Shown: positions 38,811-53,800, counted from the first letter of the stretch. The stretch is 64,000 nucleotides of DNA from Schistocephalus solidus (GCA_017591395.1 WEDG01011602.1:1-64000), one strand, 5' to 3'. Notes: generated by a model not told the origin, from the letters alone. Numbers and translations: made by a program.

Positions 38811-41800
38811 GACAGGATGAGCTAACAAGTGTTGACGGAGGAAAGCACGGGGCCCTGATGACGCACAAGGTTCCGCGATCGGAAAATACAGGTAAGGGGG
38901 GTGGGGTGGGGGTACTTTCCGCACTTTCCCCATGAAAGTAACCAAGGCACTACACCGTGTCAAAATTTTCACAGAATGAATCATGCCGACTGCCAGTTCC
39001 CCCGCTCTTCCCCTCCATTTGCACCTCTTGCAATTGTGCTTCAACTAGAGCTTTTATTTATTTCTGAGGAGTCATCACTTCATGCGTGTTTCACAACCCC
39101 TAGCCCCACTCATGGGTATTTTGCCGTCTAGGTGCCGACGTAGCGCATCCGAACGCCTCTTCAGAGAGCCCTTTACCTGTCATTTGTTCGACATCGAAGA
39201 TGTTCCCGACTCAGTCCGCACGCCCGTCGATATCGCTGCCGGAAGCGTTGCTTCCTCCTCCCCTGGCTCTCCGACCTTAAACAGGAAGGTCTCTCTTGGC
39301 CGTCATGACAAGGTTGCCTTTTTTTCTTTATTTCCGCCCTCTCCTTGTCGGTCAGAACCGTTGCGTCAACCTGGGGGCAGTATACTTGCTGTTCACTCTA
39401 CAGGCTCCTTCAATCTTAATAGCAGAGGCGAAAGTTGAGATGAATATTATAGTCTCGGTTGATTTTTGAAATGACGAGCCTGAGAACCCCAGTTTTACCA
39501 AGTGTCACTCGTACTGTTTGTGCGGATATATTTATGTGCGGAGTTTCTGAGTTTCTCCCACTCTTTCGCCTCTCATGATTTTTGTTCCTTTCCGTTTTCA
39601 GAGTGCCACCGATTCCGAGTCCGGGGAGTCTGGCCCCATTCTTGCCAGCACCACGATCGAGGTCCTGCGTCTGATTGGTGAGTTTGATACCTCTGCCTTC
39701 GTAGCCCCGTCCGCCCGTCTCGGGAAACTGCGTATAATTCCATGTGACTGTCACTCTTGGCATCTATTTTTACGTGTACAGACAGTTGATTAGCCACTGA
39801 GAGATAGTCACTCTCGATCATACGCCGATTGTCGGGAGTGAATGGCAAGTGATTACGAACTCTGACCCTTTCCAGTTGTGCTGCCTTGCGTCAGCAACGT
39901 CTTTGGATACTGTAGGCATTTGTCGTATCCTGGGTAAACGGTTCGTGAGACCCTAGTTCGGACCACCCTATAGCTTGACCGTCACAAAAGAAGACATCGA
40001 CCACGTGTCCTCGCAGCGGGTTGGACGCAGGCTGGTGGCTCATGCGCGAATTAGTTTATAGTGAGGTAAACCTGCGCAATATCAGCTGCACTTTTTCCCC
40101 GTCACCCAGTTGACCAGACGATGCCAGAACTATCGGAAGCGGGCTCGGACACAGCGCCTGACAAAGCTAAACACCCCGTACACTCGTACCACACACAACC
40201 CGGTCTTCTCAGCATATTGCAGTCTTATGGCTGTAGCACGGGTCTCATCCTCGTGAGAGTGCTATAAAGACCACACGAAGTGGGAGTCATGGAGCCTGAG
40301 TGTCAGTACTGAGAAAGGGGCCGAGATATCCTGTCAGTTAGCAGCCTTGTACTCCGCAGCTTTGAGTGCATTCTATTTTTTAGATTGAGGTATGCACTAT
40401 AGTTCTATAGTGATGGATTCCCCAGAGTCGAACTCAATCTGCCTTCTCTGAGCATTTCAGCAATCTGGTTGGGCGTAATGACTTACCTGTCGTAAAAGCC
40501 CACACCTCAACATCAGCATCTCCTCCCTCAAGTTGCGACGTTAGTTTTTAGCTCGCGGGGGATTCTGCACAGCCCGGTCAACCCGTGACATGAACCGACC
40601 TGATCCCGGTTAGTTCAGTGCGCGAACATCATGGCCCGATCTGGGAGCCATCCCACCGTCGATTTCGACGACTTCCACCGTACGTGCCACATAAGGGTGG
40701 TGCAGGGACGGTGACTTGCGTGTAAATTAGTTTTAAGTGCTAGTAGGTTTTCACTGCATCTACCAAACTCTTCTTTTATCCGCCTGTGCTTTGTGTCAAG
40801 AGAGAGTCAAGAAGACCGAATACGGGGTCGGGAGCGGCCGGAGACGTTCCTGACTGTCCCATCACGCCTGAATCAGAGCTATGAATGGCAAAAGTGGTTG
40901 GTGCGGCTTGAGCCTGCACATACGTCGGCCATCAACCTCTCCCTCCCATGTTTGGCATTTTTTATGGGAGCTCAAACCAAATAACGCCTGTCGCATCCTA
41001 ATTTTGCCCCCGTGTTGGTCCAGCGCATCCACCACGTGGCCTGTTTAGGAGGCACAAAACGTTGATCACGAACATTTTTTCATCCCCAAACCCGTCTTGG
41101 GATTTGTCATCTAGCGTTGGCAGTGCTGCCCTTTCTCGCTAGGTACTTTTATTAGGTACTCTTCCTGCTGAGTTGGTCAAGTCGTGGACAGAGTGATTGC
41201 TTTATTAAACTTCCTCCCAACGGTCCCGGCGATTTTGCGATGACGAGCTTTAAGGAGCCACGCATCAACGATGGTTTGGTTTTTGGACTTTAAAGGAGTC
41301 GTTGACGTTGAATGTGTTCCTTATGGCACCACTGTGAACCAACATTACCACCTGCAAGTGCTGAAACGATCGCGTGAGGCAGTAAGAAGAAAACGACCGG
41401 ACTTGGGGCGATCGGGAGCCTGGCTGCTTCATTACAACCCGCCTGCCCATGCAGCGTTCAAATTCAATCATCTTTTGGACAATAACGGCATGACAACGGT
41501 TTCTCATGCACTTAAATCCATGCGGCTTCTTCGTATTCCAAAAAAAATAAAGAAGACCATAAAGAGAAAGTGTTCTCAGAACGTAGAAACTGTTAGAAAA
41601 AACATCTATGGTGGCACTTACCAGCATTAGTTCAGAGGAATATTAAAATGTTTTGAACTGTGGAAAAGCCGTTGGGATAAGCGCGTGTCATCTAATGGAC
41701 AGTATTTTCAAGTGTTTTAATGTTTTTTTAAGATTTTATCTTAACTTTTCAAAAGTATCAATGAAAAATTCTAGTATTTTTGGGTACTCTTTCATACTTA

Positions 41801-44800
41801 TCATTATTACCAGAAGGACGTAAGCTGTTGTATTTAACTTAGACAGAGCATGTTTTGCTGGTCTATGGCTACTACGGTCTCACCAATAGGTATATCAGAA
41901 GACAAAAATGAGAAGTGTAAAGCCTCTCGGCTCTGCGTCTGCCAAAGTGGGTCTCCGCATTCTGCTGACTCGAGAAAAACTTATCTGTTCGACAGTTGCT
42001 GACAGTGAAGCATACTGTGGCTTCGGCCGGCGGGCCGTGGAACTCCACCGCCGATCAGAGCCACCTGCTAGTGATACAGCGAAAGATCATTCACTTAGTG
42101 GTCCAGTTGCTGTCTCCTTTGCATCCTGACTTGGCCGTTGTTATCAGTTAGAAGAGAAAACACACTAGCTTGATGTCGGCGTCACGAATGTTTTTGTGAA
42201 CCCAGTGCTACTGACCGACGCTACCCTCCATTCCCTCTGGTTTTAATCCCGCCCCACTAACTCGTGCCTTTTCCTCCACTTTTGGCTTCTGTTTTCTTTT
42301 TAGGCCGCTACATGCAAATGATGCAACTGCTGAAGCCCATCGCCAGCGAAGTTATGCACTGCATTGGGCAGCTTTTCGACTACTATCTCTTTGTGGTATG
42401 CCTTCACTCGCTTTTCGATCCCCCGTCTTCACATCACAAACTTAGGAACATCGATTAAAAGGACCATGCTCCTTTCCATAATGCTTTATCAAAGCATCCA
42501 CAGTGCGCAGTAGTAAAAGGTGCAATTTTCGTAACATCCAGCAGTCTACACATCGCAGTATTATTAGCTGTGGTAGTGATGGTAAGGCTAACATTGGTTG
42601 TGTGTTTGGTGTAGTCGTGGTGGTAGCTGGTGTAGCAGCAGCATTAGAAGTAGTAGTAGTAGTATTAATTGTTAATTTCTTCATTTATCAATCAGAACTG
42701 GAGTGTCTACCAAAAAGCACACGGGAAACGCTAGAGGATCCATTTATGAGCAGAATATCGCACAGTTGTCATGCAGCGGCAGAATATCGGCGAATCATGT
42801 GTCTGGTCTTTTAGTTAGTACCTGTGCAACCACTATGGCATATCATGTCACCCATATATATGTATACTGCCGTCAGCCTGTTGGTACCTTATGCATATTA
42901 CGCGGTTATTCCCCTTGGGGCCAAAAAATTTATATCAATTTTTTATGTGAGCCCCTGAAGTTTACTTCATCCCGATTTACTTCAAGTTAGCTATTAAAAG
43001 TCGTAATATTGCTGTATATTTTCATACTCCTTCACTTAATTATCTTTTTTTAGATCCACAACCTGTTTGGCTCGTTAAATGTAAGTCATAAATGCTTATC
43101 TGTCACTTTTCAAATCTTGAGGTGGTTGTCGCAACAGATTGGTCCTCGTTCCCTTCTCTTTCTCCCTATCGATTTACAAGGAGTGCTGGATCGTGATAAT
43201 ACCTCAGGCTACTCTTTAAATACAGTGCCAACAGGAACTGATGGACATACTGCTGAATACAGTTAAAAGTCCTTAACAGGAAAATATATGCAGGTGGCAT
43301 CACTTCAACACACAGGATCGGTTGACGCCGTCTCTCGGTAAACGGTTATAGTCAATAAAGCGATTGTTCGTTCATTCCTCAAAGGTCATAATTTGGGGAA
43401 CTATTATAATCCGCCCTTTAAGCCAAATGTTAACTGTCGAATTATCGGCGCGTCAAGTGCATTCGGGTATAATTTAGGTTGAGTAATTAGTGATTGGCAG
43501 ATGAACCTTGCCCTCAAGACAAGGGATACTGAAATGTAAATTTCTAGCTCATTAGCCGTCATCAGCCAGTCATACCCAACCCCCAGCTGATTCTCCACCC
43601 GAGGCTCGACCCCCGTGACCTGTTAATCAGAAGTCCAACATTCTAACTATTGGGCCACGGGCTCGTTGTCTTGCCGGTTTAGATCTGGAATATTCACATT
43701 CGTTGACGAACGCTCACCGATCGCTAACGGAACTCACTCGTCCCGTTCTGCCTAACTGTTGTGCGGCTGCTGGCTGGGCTCGAGAGTGAGCCCCAAGACA
43801 GAACGGGATGTGTTAGTTCCGTTAGCCATCGGTGAGCCTTCATGAGCGAATAATTAGTGATTACTGTGTACAGCTTATTTGCGGGTCAAAACCGACAGAA
43901 TCTTATTCCCCCAAAATTTGTCGCCTGTTTGTGATGGCTCCGAGACAGAGCACCTGGTGCAAATTCTGCTGCTCACCGATTAGATCGTATCTCATGGAAA
44001 ACGTTTTCTTACTCTGTGTGGATTCTCTGTTTACCTTGTTATGCATTTGCTACAAGCCTTTCTATAGTCGCCCATTCAACAGCTCGCCTCGATCTTATCT
44101 GCAAATGAGAACTTGACGGCAGTGGCGGAAGAACAGAAGTGTATTGACGCATTCTAACAGGGGTTTAAGACAAAAAAGGAACATATAGAATATCCAAGAC
44201 TGAGCTTAAATCGAACCAATCGGATAGTGTACTTAAGCGGTTACCATGTCGTTTGGACTTCTGACTCATCTGACTGGGTGTCTAAAGCTCCAATCTTGCT
44301 GAGAGCTTGCACCGTATCAGCACGCGCACGGCGTGCGGGTAGGGTGGTGTGCAGATGAGTCGGTTAGGACGGCGTCTCCTAACATCCCTAGTCCTCTTTC
44401 GGAAGCATACCCAGCTGGAAATTCATACATATTCTCCTATCTTAGGTAGGATTTAGATTAATTGTGTCTGTGATATTACCTTACAGGAATCCACAACAAT
44501 CCGTTTTACTTTGGTTCATACAAGTCAACTATTTCAATGTCAGTAAAATGATTCTCTTAAGCAGATGTGAGGAGTATCGTTAAAAACTGTGTAATTGTGC
44601 ATTAAGTGCTCATACATTGAGCTATAGGATCGTATCCTGTAGGGGTACTCAAATTGGCCTGCAGGCGTCGTTTAACCGGCATTATTGCTGGGCTATGTTT
44701 GTTCCATTCCCCATCACGGCCGATGGAACACTGGTCTGTAGGTTAATGATAGGTCGTTTGGCTGCGTACTTCATGGCCGAAGCGACCACGTTCGTGCGCC

Positions 44801-47800
44801 GACCTGGAGAATTAACAGTCCGTTCACCTCCGTTTTTCTTGACTCTCTGTCTTGCCATTAGAACATGCTGGGTGTCCTAGGAAAAGGTTTCGCGCAGTCA
44901 CTATGAACAGACTGTGCCCTGTGGACAGGGGTGATTCAAAAACGTCAAATTGGTGGCCGTCAGCCCTTTATCGCACCACTTGGAGTTGGAGTCGCACACA
45001 GACCGGAGGCCGCCATTCGGCGTCAGGTAATGAGACCAAATAACCAACTGCCGTGGCAAGAAACATCTGGCGTTTTTTTATCGGATCTGGTGCATTTGTG
45101 TTCAAAGCAACTACTTCGGAGAAACTGGAAGACTGCTTTGGACGCGAACTGTCGAACACGCCGCAGCAAGTCGGAGAGAAATGACGTCAATTCTCATGTC
45201 GTGGCTCATTGGGCGAGAACTGGCCACAAATTCTATAAATTAATTCACGCACAAGCCACCGTCGTACGCCCACCATGCTGTGAGGCACACCATGGACACA
45301 CTCATTCACGATGGGCAAACTGCCGTCAAATGTATAATTATCTTGTATACGTGTCACTACTGTTGCCTTACTTCAATATTATTTTTCTATTTACAGCTTC
45401 TTAGGCTCTCGTTGCATTTTTCAGTACTTTTTCTATGTTCTGGATATACCTTTATTTTGGCTCTCCCTTGGGGGCAATTTTGGTTGAGCTGCCACTTTAG
45501 AAATTTCTATGCTATTGGATGGGTGTGCTTATCAAAAAAATATGGATATGCACAGCAGACACAGACCGAATAGCTAGCTCCTTTTCTATCAATGTACGTA
45601 CAGCACCGCTGAGCCTTCGTCCTTAGCACCATGCTAAACTATACCTCCACGCTTGTCGCCAATATTTCTACCTCTTTTCTGAGATTGTGTTCCCTCGGGG
45701 TACTCAAACGACAAAGCATTCTTTTCGCTCTTATAGACCAGTGGTCAAACTGCACACCTACCTGATCGTCTCCAAAAGACTATAGCTCGGATATCAGCTC
45801 GCCTGGTGGCGTCTGCGAAGAGCCCGGTCGTCATAAATGGAGTATGTCATCCCCTCCCCTTAAACACAGACGTGTGCATTTTCTTTGTCAAAACGTACCT
45901 GTACACTATTGCTACTAGCTATTTGATAGTAGATTTATTGTTTTTAGACCAGATTTGCCGTCCCAGATTGTATAGCCAATCGGCACAAGGAGGAATCGTT
46001 ACAGAGCAGCGACTTGCAGAATATTAGTGAAATCATCCAACGGCACATCGTGGGCATCGAGTCGCTTGTCTTTCTGGCTACCGTTTTGGAAACAGTAAGT
46101 AATTACAAATACAAAAACATTGTCCTGCTTGCCATTGTCTTCTAACTGATTGCCTTTTTACGCATCCTTCGTTACAGCAACTACTTTCGTCCCTGCACGA
46201 GTGTCTACCTGATAGCAAGCACGGCCTCTTGGTGGTGTTTAAGGAACAGTCCATAGTCACCGCCTTTGAGGTCCGCGATTCGGCCGGATTTGAGCTGGCG
46301 TCAAAGGTGTTTCCGCCTCTCCTATCAATGTAAGATTATTTCTGCTTTTTATGCCTATGTTCTAACCCAGCCCACTCTTCTACTTTAGATTTTGTTTCTG
46401 ACTGCTTTGGTTTTTTAACCGTGCGTCCACATCTATTTTACGTATTTTTATATTATATATTCTTATGAAGGTGTTGAATGGTGTAGACTATTAACACCTT
46501 CCCTGTGCCCTGTATGTCACCTCCCGTGCATACTAAAAATGTGTCTTCCCTGTAGTTTGATCTTTCTGTTGATCTCAGCATTGCCAGAAGCCGTTTACCT
46601 GATTGAACCCACACCAGGGTGAATAATAAGTCCGTTTTTCAGCCTACGTTAACCGCCCACCTACTTGACCAGAAAGGAGTTCGCCAGCACCGATATTTTG
46701 CTATCTTAGTCTTGTGTATTTGGGTATGGGTTACGACTTGCTATGACCTTGGAGTTTACAGGTGTTGGACAATATCGTCGGGTGCTGGCTACGGCCCCAA
46801 ACACGTCATGGCGGTAGCAATTCAGCCCGACCTAAATGCTTTTTTCGCATCTCTCTAGCCATGGACTGGTGGCGGAAGTTACAGTGTCAAGCCATCTTGC
46901 GGCGTAAGCTACTGAACAGGGTGTTCTGGGTTATTGCGGCAGCAAAATTCTAGCCGCTTGAGGAATCGCGCTGGTCCCCATGCAACCTCGCTCTGGCAAG
47001 ACCCTCCCCACACCGATTCTTTCTTTTTTCACACGTTTTAACACCAGCCGAAGCAAGTCGGGGAAAATTGGCAGCAGTACAACGGAGACAATGAGAAAGA
47101 AAGAGAGGACGTTAGCGTATGTACTACGTGAGCAGTAAACGTGTTAAAATTCACCTTTGCGCCCACGTCGCTTTCGACCTTGGAATTGGTGCACATATGT
47201 TTGTGGGGGGGTCATGGCTTGTGTTTGTGTGTGGCACGTGTAGCCGGACTGTTAACTTTGTTAGCCACCACACCGACGTCCACCTCTGCTCGTCGTGACT
47301 TCATTTTTCCATCAGAGCAAGGTAGCTTACAGAGGGGAGAGTGCTGTAAATGCTGCGAAGTCTCCCTCGCCGGTGCTGCGCTCACTCCGTGGGCGGACGT
47401 GGTAGACGTCGTTGCTTTCGACGGCCGAACTGTTGTATTAGTGTGGGTGTGAGCGGCCGACACTCTGTAAGTCGAGCTTTCAAATTTGACCCACACAACT
47501 GTGGGTCGAATTGCGATGGCTCCCTACTGTGCGCCCTCCCATGGCAACTCTCTTTTAAAAGGGATGCCAGTCATTCTAGCCTTCTTCATGTAAAGTGGAA
47601 AACCAGCGTGTTTATGGCACGATCTGATGTGCGTTCGTGCCAGATTAATCATGCCCGGTTCCAGTTATCTTGATCCCATCTTGGAATACGGTGCATGGGG
47701 AAGAAAAAGTCATCTAGGTGCTGTGCACGTCTCCTTCACTACGACTCAACCCTCGCGCGATTCACTGCTGATTCCTTCTATAAAGGCGATGGTCGCCGTC

Positions 47801-50800
47801 GCTTGCTATCAATGCAGTTGAATTACTCATCATTTTCTCCCATCTGGATTCAGTAACACGACTCTATCGATATAAGGGAAAGGGCGAGGTCCAGGAAGTA
47901 ATAGAGAAGAAGTAGATGCGACCGCTGGGACAAGAATTTCTTAGCCTGGCGTTTCAGATTCATGCCCAAACCTATCATCAGAGACAGTATCAGATACTGG
48001 ATACAGGGCGTTGCGGTATTTATAGTATGCACTCGCTTTGCTACAGCATACCAATCACAATTAACGGCTGCCCTCTGGTGCGATGATGGCTCGATGACCG
48101 CCTTTCGGGTAGTTAATTTCGGAAATTTCATCGCCCGTGTTGGACGTGATTGCTCGGCCGTGTGGCCCACCAGAATTGGCGTTGGAAAATGTGTTTGCCT
48201 GAGTGCTCCCCGAGTGGCTGATTGCTTTGGCCAAACCGAATCTTAACACCGAATATGGGGTTGGGAGGTCATTGCACATGTTAATAGAGACTGGTTTTGA
48301 GACCAGGCGTAGTGATTGACCGGACATTTCGCCTCATCCCTCAACCGACGTGACTCGGATTTCGCTTTGACGCTTGTTCTGTAGATTAAAGTGGTTCCGG
48401 TTTGAGGTTTTATGCTGCAACACTGTCCACTTTAGAATCCGTGCTACATCTATAAACAGTCCCAACGGTGAACTAAACAATCCCTTATAGTTTTTCTGGA
48501 CGCGTTCCTCAGAGTTTGTAAATTGTGGGGAAAAATTATCGATTGTTCAAAGAATATTTCTGAACGCTTGCAAGGTCCGCCTATTTGCGTGTCCTGGAAT
48601 CTTGTCAGAACTTCTCGAACAATCATTTCTTCGCTTCCCTATCTATAATTTTACCGTGCTTGAACATTTTCTTCGCGTCAACCACCTAAGAAGCCAGAAC
48701 ATTGTTGTTTGGTCTGTGTTGTTTTATCTAAATAGTCATCTAAGTTTGAATGAATTCACCTTTCTCACCTGCTGGTGACTTTGCAATGTGAAATTTTTCA
48801 TGCAGCTAGACTTGTCTTAACGTTTTAAGGTAAGTGTAAGCATGACACGATTAGTCCATCCTAGATGGCCAAAATGACTTGTATAAGAAGAGGGTTGTTC
48901 GCTCGCCGGAATCGTGGCCTTATTCGTCTGAGCTTTCGAACTCTTACTGGAGTCCATCGTCAGAGATAAAAGTGGCAACAGAGACGCAACAGTTATCGGG
49001 CGCAGGGCCAATCCGACATCAGTGACGCCCGTCCGAAGGTGACTGCGTAGGGTTCTGTATGCCGGCGCCAGATCGATAAATCGATTGACTGAGTTCTTAC
49101 CGGAGGCCCAGGCTTCAATCAATTCTCGGCTTGTCTTACTTTTGGTGTGTGCGATTATCTTCCTGGCTGCGAAGTTAAACTCGTGGCCCGTTTCGTAGGT
49201 TTGGGCAGCCACCTGTGATAAGCCGTCACTCCGTCTCACAGCCAGCTTACCTCACTCTCCCCCACCACCACAATGAGACCACCGTCCGAACTAGTCAGTT
49301 GTCTGCTGCGAAGTATACACGTCATGTCAGTTCGACCGTCCTAATCCGATGATGTCCGCCGTGTGCTTCACACAAGAGTGATGCAGGGACGGTGACTTGT
49401 GCGCAAATTAGTTTTAGTAGACTTGCACTGAATCTACCGCACTATCTCTTCCCTTACCGGCCTGTGCCCGGTGTCGAGACATATTCAAGAAGACTGGAGC
49501 CAGAGTCGGGCGCAGATGAAGCATCTCCCATGGAATGGGAGAGTGGAGTGCGGTGTGAGCCTGCACCTACGCATGCCCATGTTTAGCATTCGCACCCCCA
49601 TTTTAGGCATTTGTTATGGGACCGCATCCCAGAATAATAACGCCTGCCGCACCCTGATTTGGCTCCCGTGTTGGTCCAGCACATTTACCATGCGACCCGC
49701 TTATACGGCAGTTCGACCGTCGATTTCGACGAGGTCCACCGTATGCTCCACACCAGGTGGTGCAGGGACGGTGACTTGCGCGTGAATTAGTTTTTAAGTG
49801 ATAGTAGCCTGCCGCGGCAGCTCCCGCCTTCTCCCCTCCCCCCCACCTGAGCCCGGTGTCAAGACAGAGTCAAGAAGACCGGAGATGGGAGAGGGCGCAG
49901 GTGGCTGGCGCGGCCGGAGCCGCCCTGGGCGTGCCACCACACCTGGCTTGGATCCCACGGAGTGGGAGTGCCATAAAGGCCACATTAAGAAAGAGCCATT
50001 GCAACCTGACTCTCAGTCCGCCAGTCAGCCACTCCACACAAAACACACATTGGGCTGACCACGCGGTCCGAGTTATCCCGTCAGTTGGCAATCTTCCAAG
50101 CCACGGCTTTTAGCGCACCGTGATAGTTTCAAGCGCGTCAGATTGTTTATAGTGAGGAAAATACGCTGAGCTCTCGACTTCAGTCTCTCCCCCACCCCCA
50201 CAATCAGACCACTATCCGAGCCGGTCAGTTGTCTGATGCGGAAGCAGGCGCAGCTACTGGTAACCTCGTCTACGTGTACTACGTACACGACCTGGCCCAA
50301 ACACAAAGCACCAGGATTTCACACAGCAGGGGGTTGAAGGCTTACATCTCACATGTGTGAGATAGCCAGAGGTCACGTTAAGAAGGAGCCATCGCAGCCT
50401 GACTCTCAGACCACCAGTCAGCCACTCCACACAACACACATTGGACTAACTGCGAGGTCTGAGTGTAATTGTCGGTTGCAACCTTCCAACCGCGGCGGTT
50501 AACGTTACCGCACACTCTTCTCCTCCCCCACCTGAGCCCGGTCTCACGACACAGGCAAAGAAGACCGGAGATGAGAAGGTCGCAGGTGGCTGGCGCGGCC
50601 GGAGCCGCCCCTGGGTGTACCACCACACCTGGCTCGGATCCCACAGAGTGGGAGTGCCATAAAGACCACATTAAGAAGGAGCCATTGCAGCCTGACTCTC
50701 AGTCCGCCAGTCAGCCATTCCACACAAAACACACATTGGGCTGACCACGCGGTTCGAGTTATCCCGTCAGTTGGCAACCTTCCAAGCCACGGCTTTTAGC

Positions 50801-53800
50801 GCACCGTGATAGTTTCAAGCGCGTCAGATTGTTTATAGTGAGGATCATGTGCTGAGCTGTCGACCTCACTCTCTCCCCCACCCCCACCATCAGACACTGT
50901 CCGAGCCGGTCAGTTGCCTGATGTGGGAGTGAGCACGATTAACTGACGGATCGGCGTACCCGTCTTCGCGCGCCACAGCACGACCTGGCCCCCATAACGC
51001 ACACACCAGGATTCACAAACTCAGGGGATATGGAGCAGCCATCGCCGTCTGACTCTCAGTCCACTAGTCAGTCACTCGACACACACAGCACATACACTGG
51101 AGCCGACGGCGTGGTCTGGTGGAAGCGTCAGATTGGCAGACTTCCCAGCCACGGTTTCTCTAGCTGGTATACTCTGGTAAATGGTGATTGTGTGTTGTCG
51201 ATGCATTGCTGTAGGTAGTGTGTGCTGATGTAGCTTAGCCTCCGGTAGTTTACCGGAGGTTGTCTTGGAGGCGCATGTGTCCTAATAGGCCCATGCGGTG
51301 TGTAAATGTGCGGGAGCAGTGAGGTCAGTGAAGGTGGGCGCGTCGACTGTATGTCGGAGCCCCAATCACTGTTTCACCAGCCTCCGTGCTATGGATTCGC
51401 AGGTGACCGACCAGGCCGATGCGTGAGTTGAAGGTGCGGGTGGAGTGTGGGCAGGAGAAATCGGTAGAGGCTGGGGCGATGTCATTCATGGTAGTGGGGG
51501 TGGCAGGGGCGCTAAGAATGGCAGGAGCGGAGGGTGTGCATGGTGTATCGGTGTTGTCGGCATTGTGGTGTATTCCGCTGTCATGGATGCGCATGTGACC
51601 GAATAGGCCCATGCGATGAGTGAATGCGCGAGGACAGTGAGGGCAGTGGAGGCGACGATCTCTGCTGTGTGATGGTGCTCCAGGCACTGGCTCACCGGTC
51701 TCTGTACGATGTATTCGCAAGTGACCGACCAGGCCGATGCGTGAGGTGAATGTGCGGTCGCATTGATTACAGCTTAAAAGAGATTCCCCATCGCTGATCG
51801 TGGTGGTGGTGGTAGTGAAGGCGAAGGCGGTGGTGGTTGCGGTGGTGGGGGTAACAGGCGATGAGTAGATGGATGTGGTCTCTATGATGGTGGGAGTAAT
51901 TGAATTGTTGTCAGGAGTGAGGGTGAGGGAGTCAGAATGAGGGTTGACAGAATTTGACGTAGAAATTGGAATTGTCGGATTATTAGTGCATTGCGTCCGA
52001 AGATGTCCAACCAGGCCGATTCGCGCGCGGAAGATGTGTTGACAACGCGGGCATGTTGGCAGGGCCTGGGCATTGGCGGTGTTGGTCCGGGGCGCTGTTG
52101 ACTTTCGTGCCGCTCTTTTGGCCTTGGCGGCGGCGATCCGGTTGGCCTCATAGATTGCTGAACCAGTCTTCACTGATCTTCTTCATGCCGGTCCATCCTG
52201 GACGAGGTCCTCCCAGGTCGCTGAGTTGATTTGCAGTTGCTTCAGCGATTTCTTCAATGTTCCTTGTAGCGTCGTTTTTGACCTCCCTGCCGGCGAGAAC
52301 CCGTAGCGACATCTCCGTAGAAAAGTCGTTTGGGTAGTCGCTCGTCGTCCATTCTTACCAGGTGGCCGCTCCATCGCAGTTGCACTTGCCTCAGCATGGC
52401 ATGGATGCTGAGGATTCCGGTCCGCTCCAGGACTTCCGTGTCCGGGATCCTGTCTTGCCATCTCAGCTTCAGTATTCTGCGGATGCAGCTGAGATGAAAG
52501 TGATTCAGCTTCCTGGCTTGGTTCGAGTAGACGGTCCAGGTTTCCGCTCCGTAAAGGAGTGTCGTCAAGACGACGGCCTTGTACATCTTCAGTTTGGTGT
52601 TCAGGTGAATACCGTGGCGATTCTACACGGAGGCCTGCAGCCGGCCGAAGGCCTGACTAGCTTTGGAGATCCGTTGGGCAACCTCGTCATCGATTCTCGT
52701 GTTGCGCGACATCGTGCTTCCTAGATAAGCGAAGGTTTCCACGTTTTTGAGTTGAGCACCGTTGACATTGATTCGAGGAGCACTGTATTCCGCGCTGGGT
52801 GGCGGCTGGTGCATGACACCCGTTTTGGCTGTACTGATTGTTAATCCAAAATCGGCGCAGCCTTCGGCGAAGAGGTTCATGCTCCTTTGCATGTCCTCCT
52901 CCGTCACGGTGTTAAGGGCGCAGTCGTCCGCGAAGAGCAAGTCATGGACTGTAGTCGTAGACATGCGCGTTGGAGCCTGCATACGCCGACTGTTGAGAAG
53001 GTGCCCGTCAGTTCTGTAGGCGATGCGGATACCAGGCTTCTCATCACGATAGTCGTCCATCAGCATAGCCGAGAACATGAGACTGAAGAGGGTGGGGGCC
53101 AGTACGCAGCCCTGCTTCACTCCGTTGGTCACTGCTAATGCTTTGGATACCGTCCCGTTGTCAGTGACGCGCGCCGCTATCCCGTCATGAAGCTGACGCA
53201 CCATGTGCGTGAACCGTTCAGGACAACCAAATTTCTGCATGACTTTCCACAGTACGTCACGATTCACCGTGTCAAAGGCTTTCTTTAGATCCACGAAGGT
53301 AGTGTATAGGTGAGTTCGCATCTCCTGGAACTTCTCTTGTAGCTGGCGGGCGGCAAAGATCATGTCGGTTGTTCCGCGGTGTCGGCGGAAGCCACATTGG
53401 CTTTCCGGGAGCAGGCCCTGCTCTAGGTGACCGTTAAGACGATTGAGAAGGATACGGGCGAAGATCTTCCCGGCGATGTTGAGCAACGAGATGCCTCTGT
53501 GAGTATCACAGAGTTGCCGGTTCCCCTTCCGTTTGTAGAGATGGACGATGGTCGCGTCTTTGAAATCCTGAGGAACTTGTCCTTGGCGCTACTTCTCCTG
53601 GAAGAGTTTTGTGAGTTCTGCCATCAGCCGGGGCCCACCGGGCTTGTAAACTTCCGGTGGAATTGCGTCGGATCGCGGTGCTTTACCGCTGGAAATCTGC
53701 TGCACGGCCCGGATGGTTTCTGGTAGGGAAGGCGGCAGATCCAGGTCATTGTTCGTGTCCAATTGAGGGAGCCGGTCAATGGCAGCATCGGAGATGGCTG

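Noticed and set aside
38819..38891. Block with acceptor tctgacag and donor GTAAGG, open in one frame ([20 protein letters not shown])
   Set aside because: It does not fit the phase left by exon 10 or required by exon 11, whereas exon 10 joins exon 11 directly.
41265..41627. Minus frame of 120 codons opposite the mariner fragment
   Set aside because: Mirror of the transposase frame; all recognisable motifs are on the plus strand.
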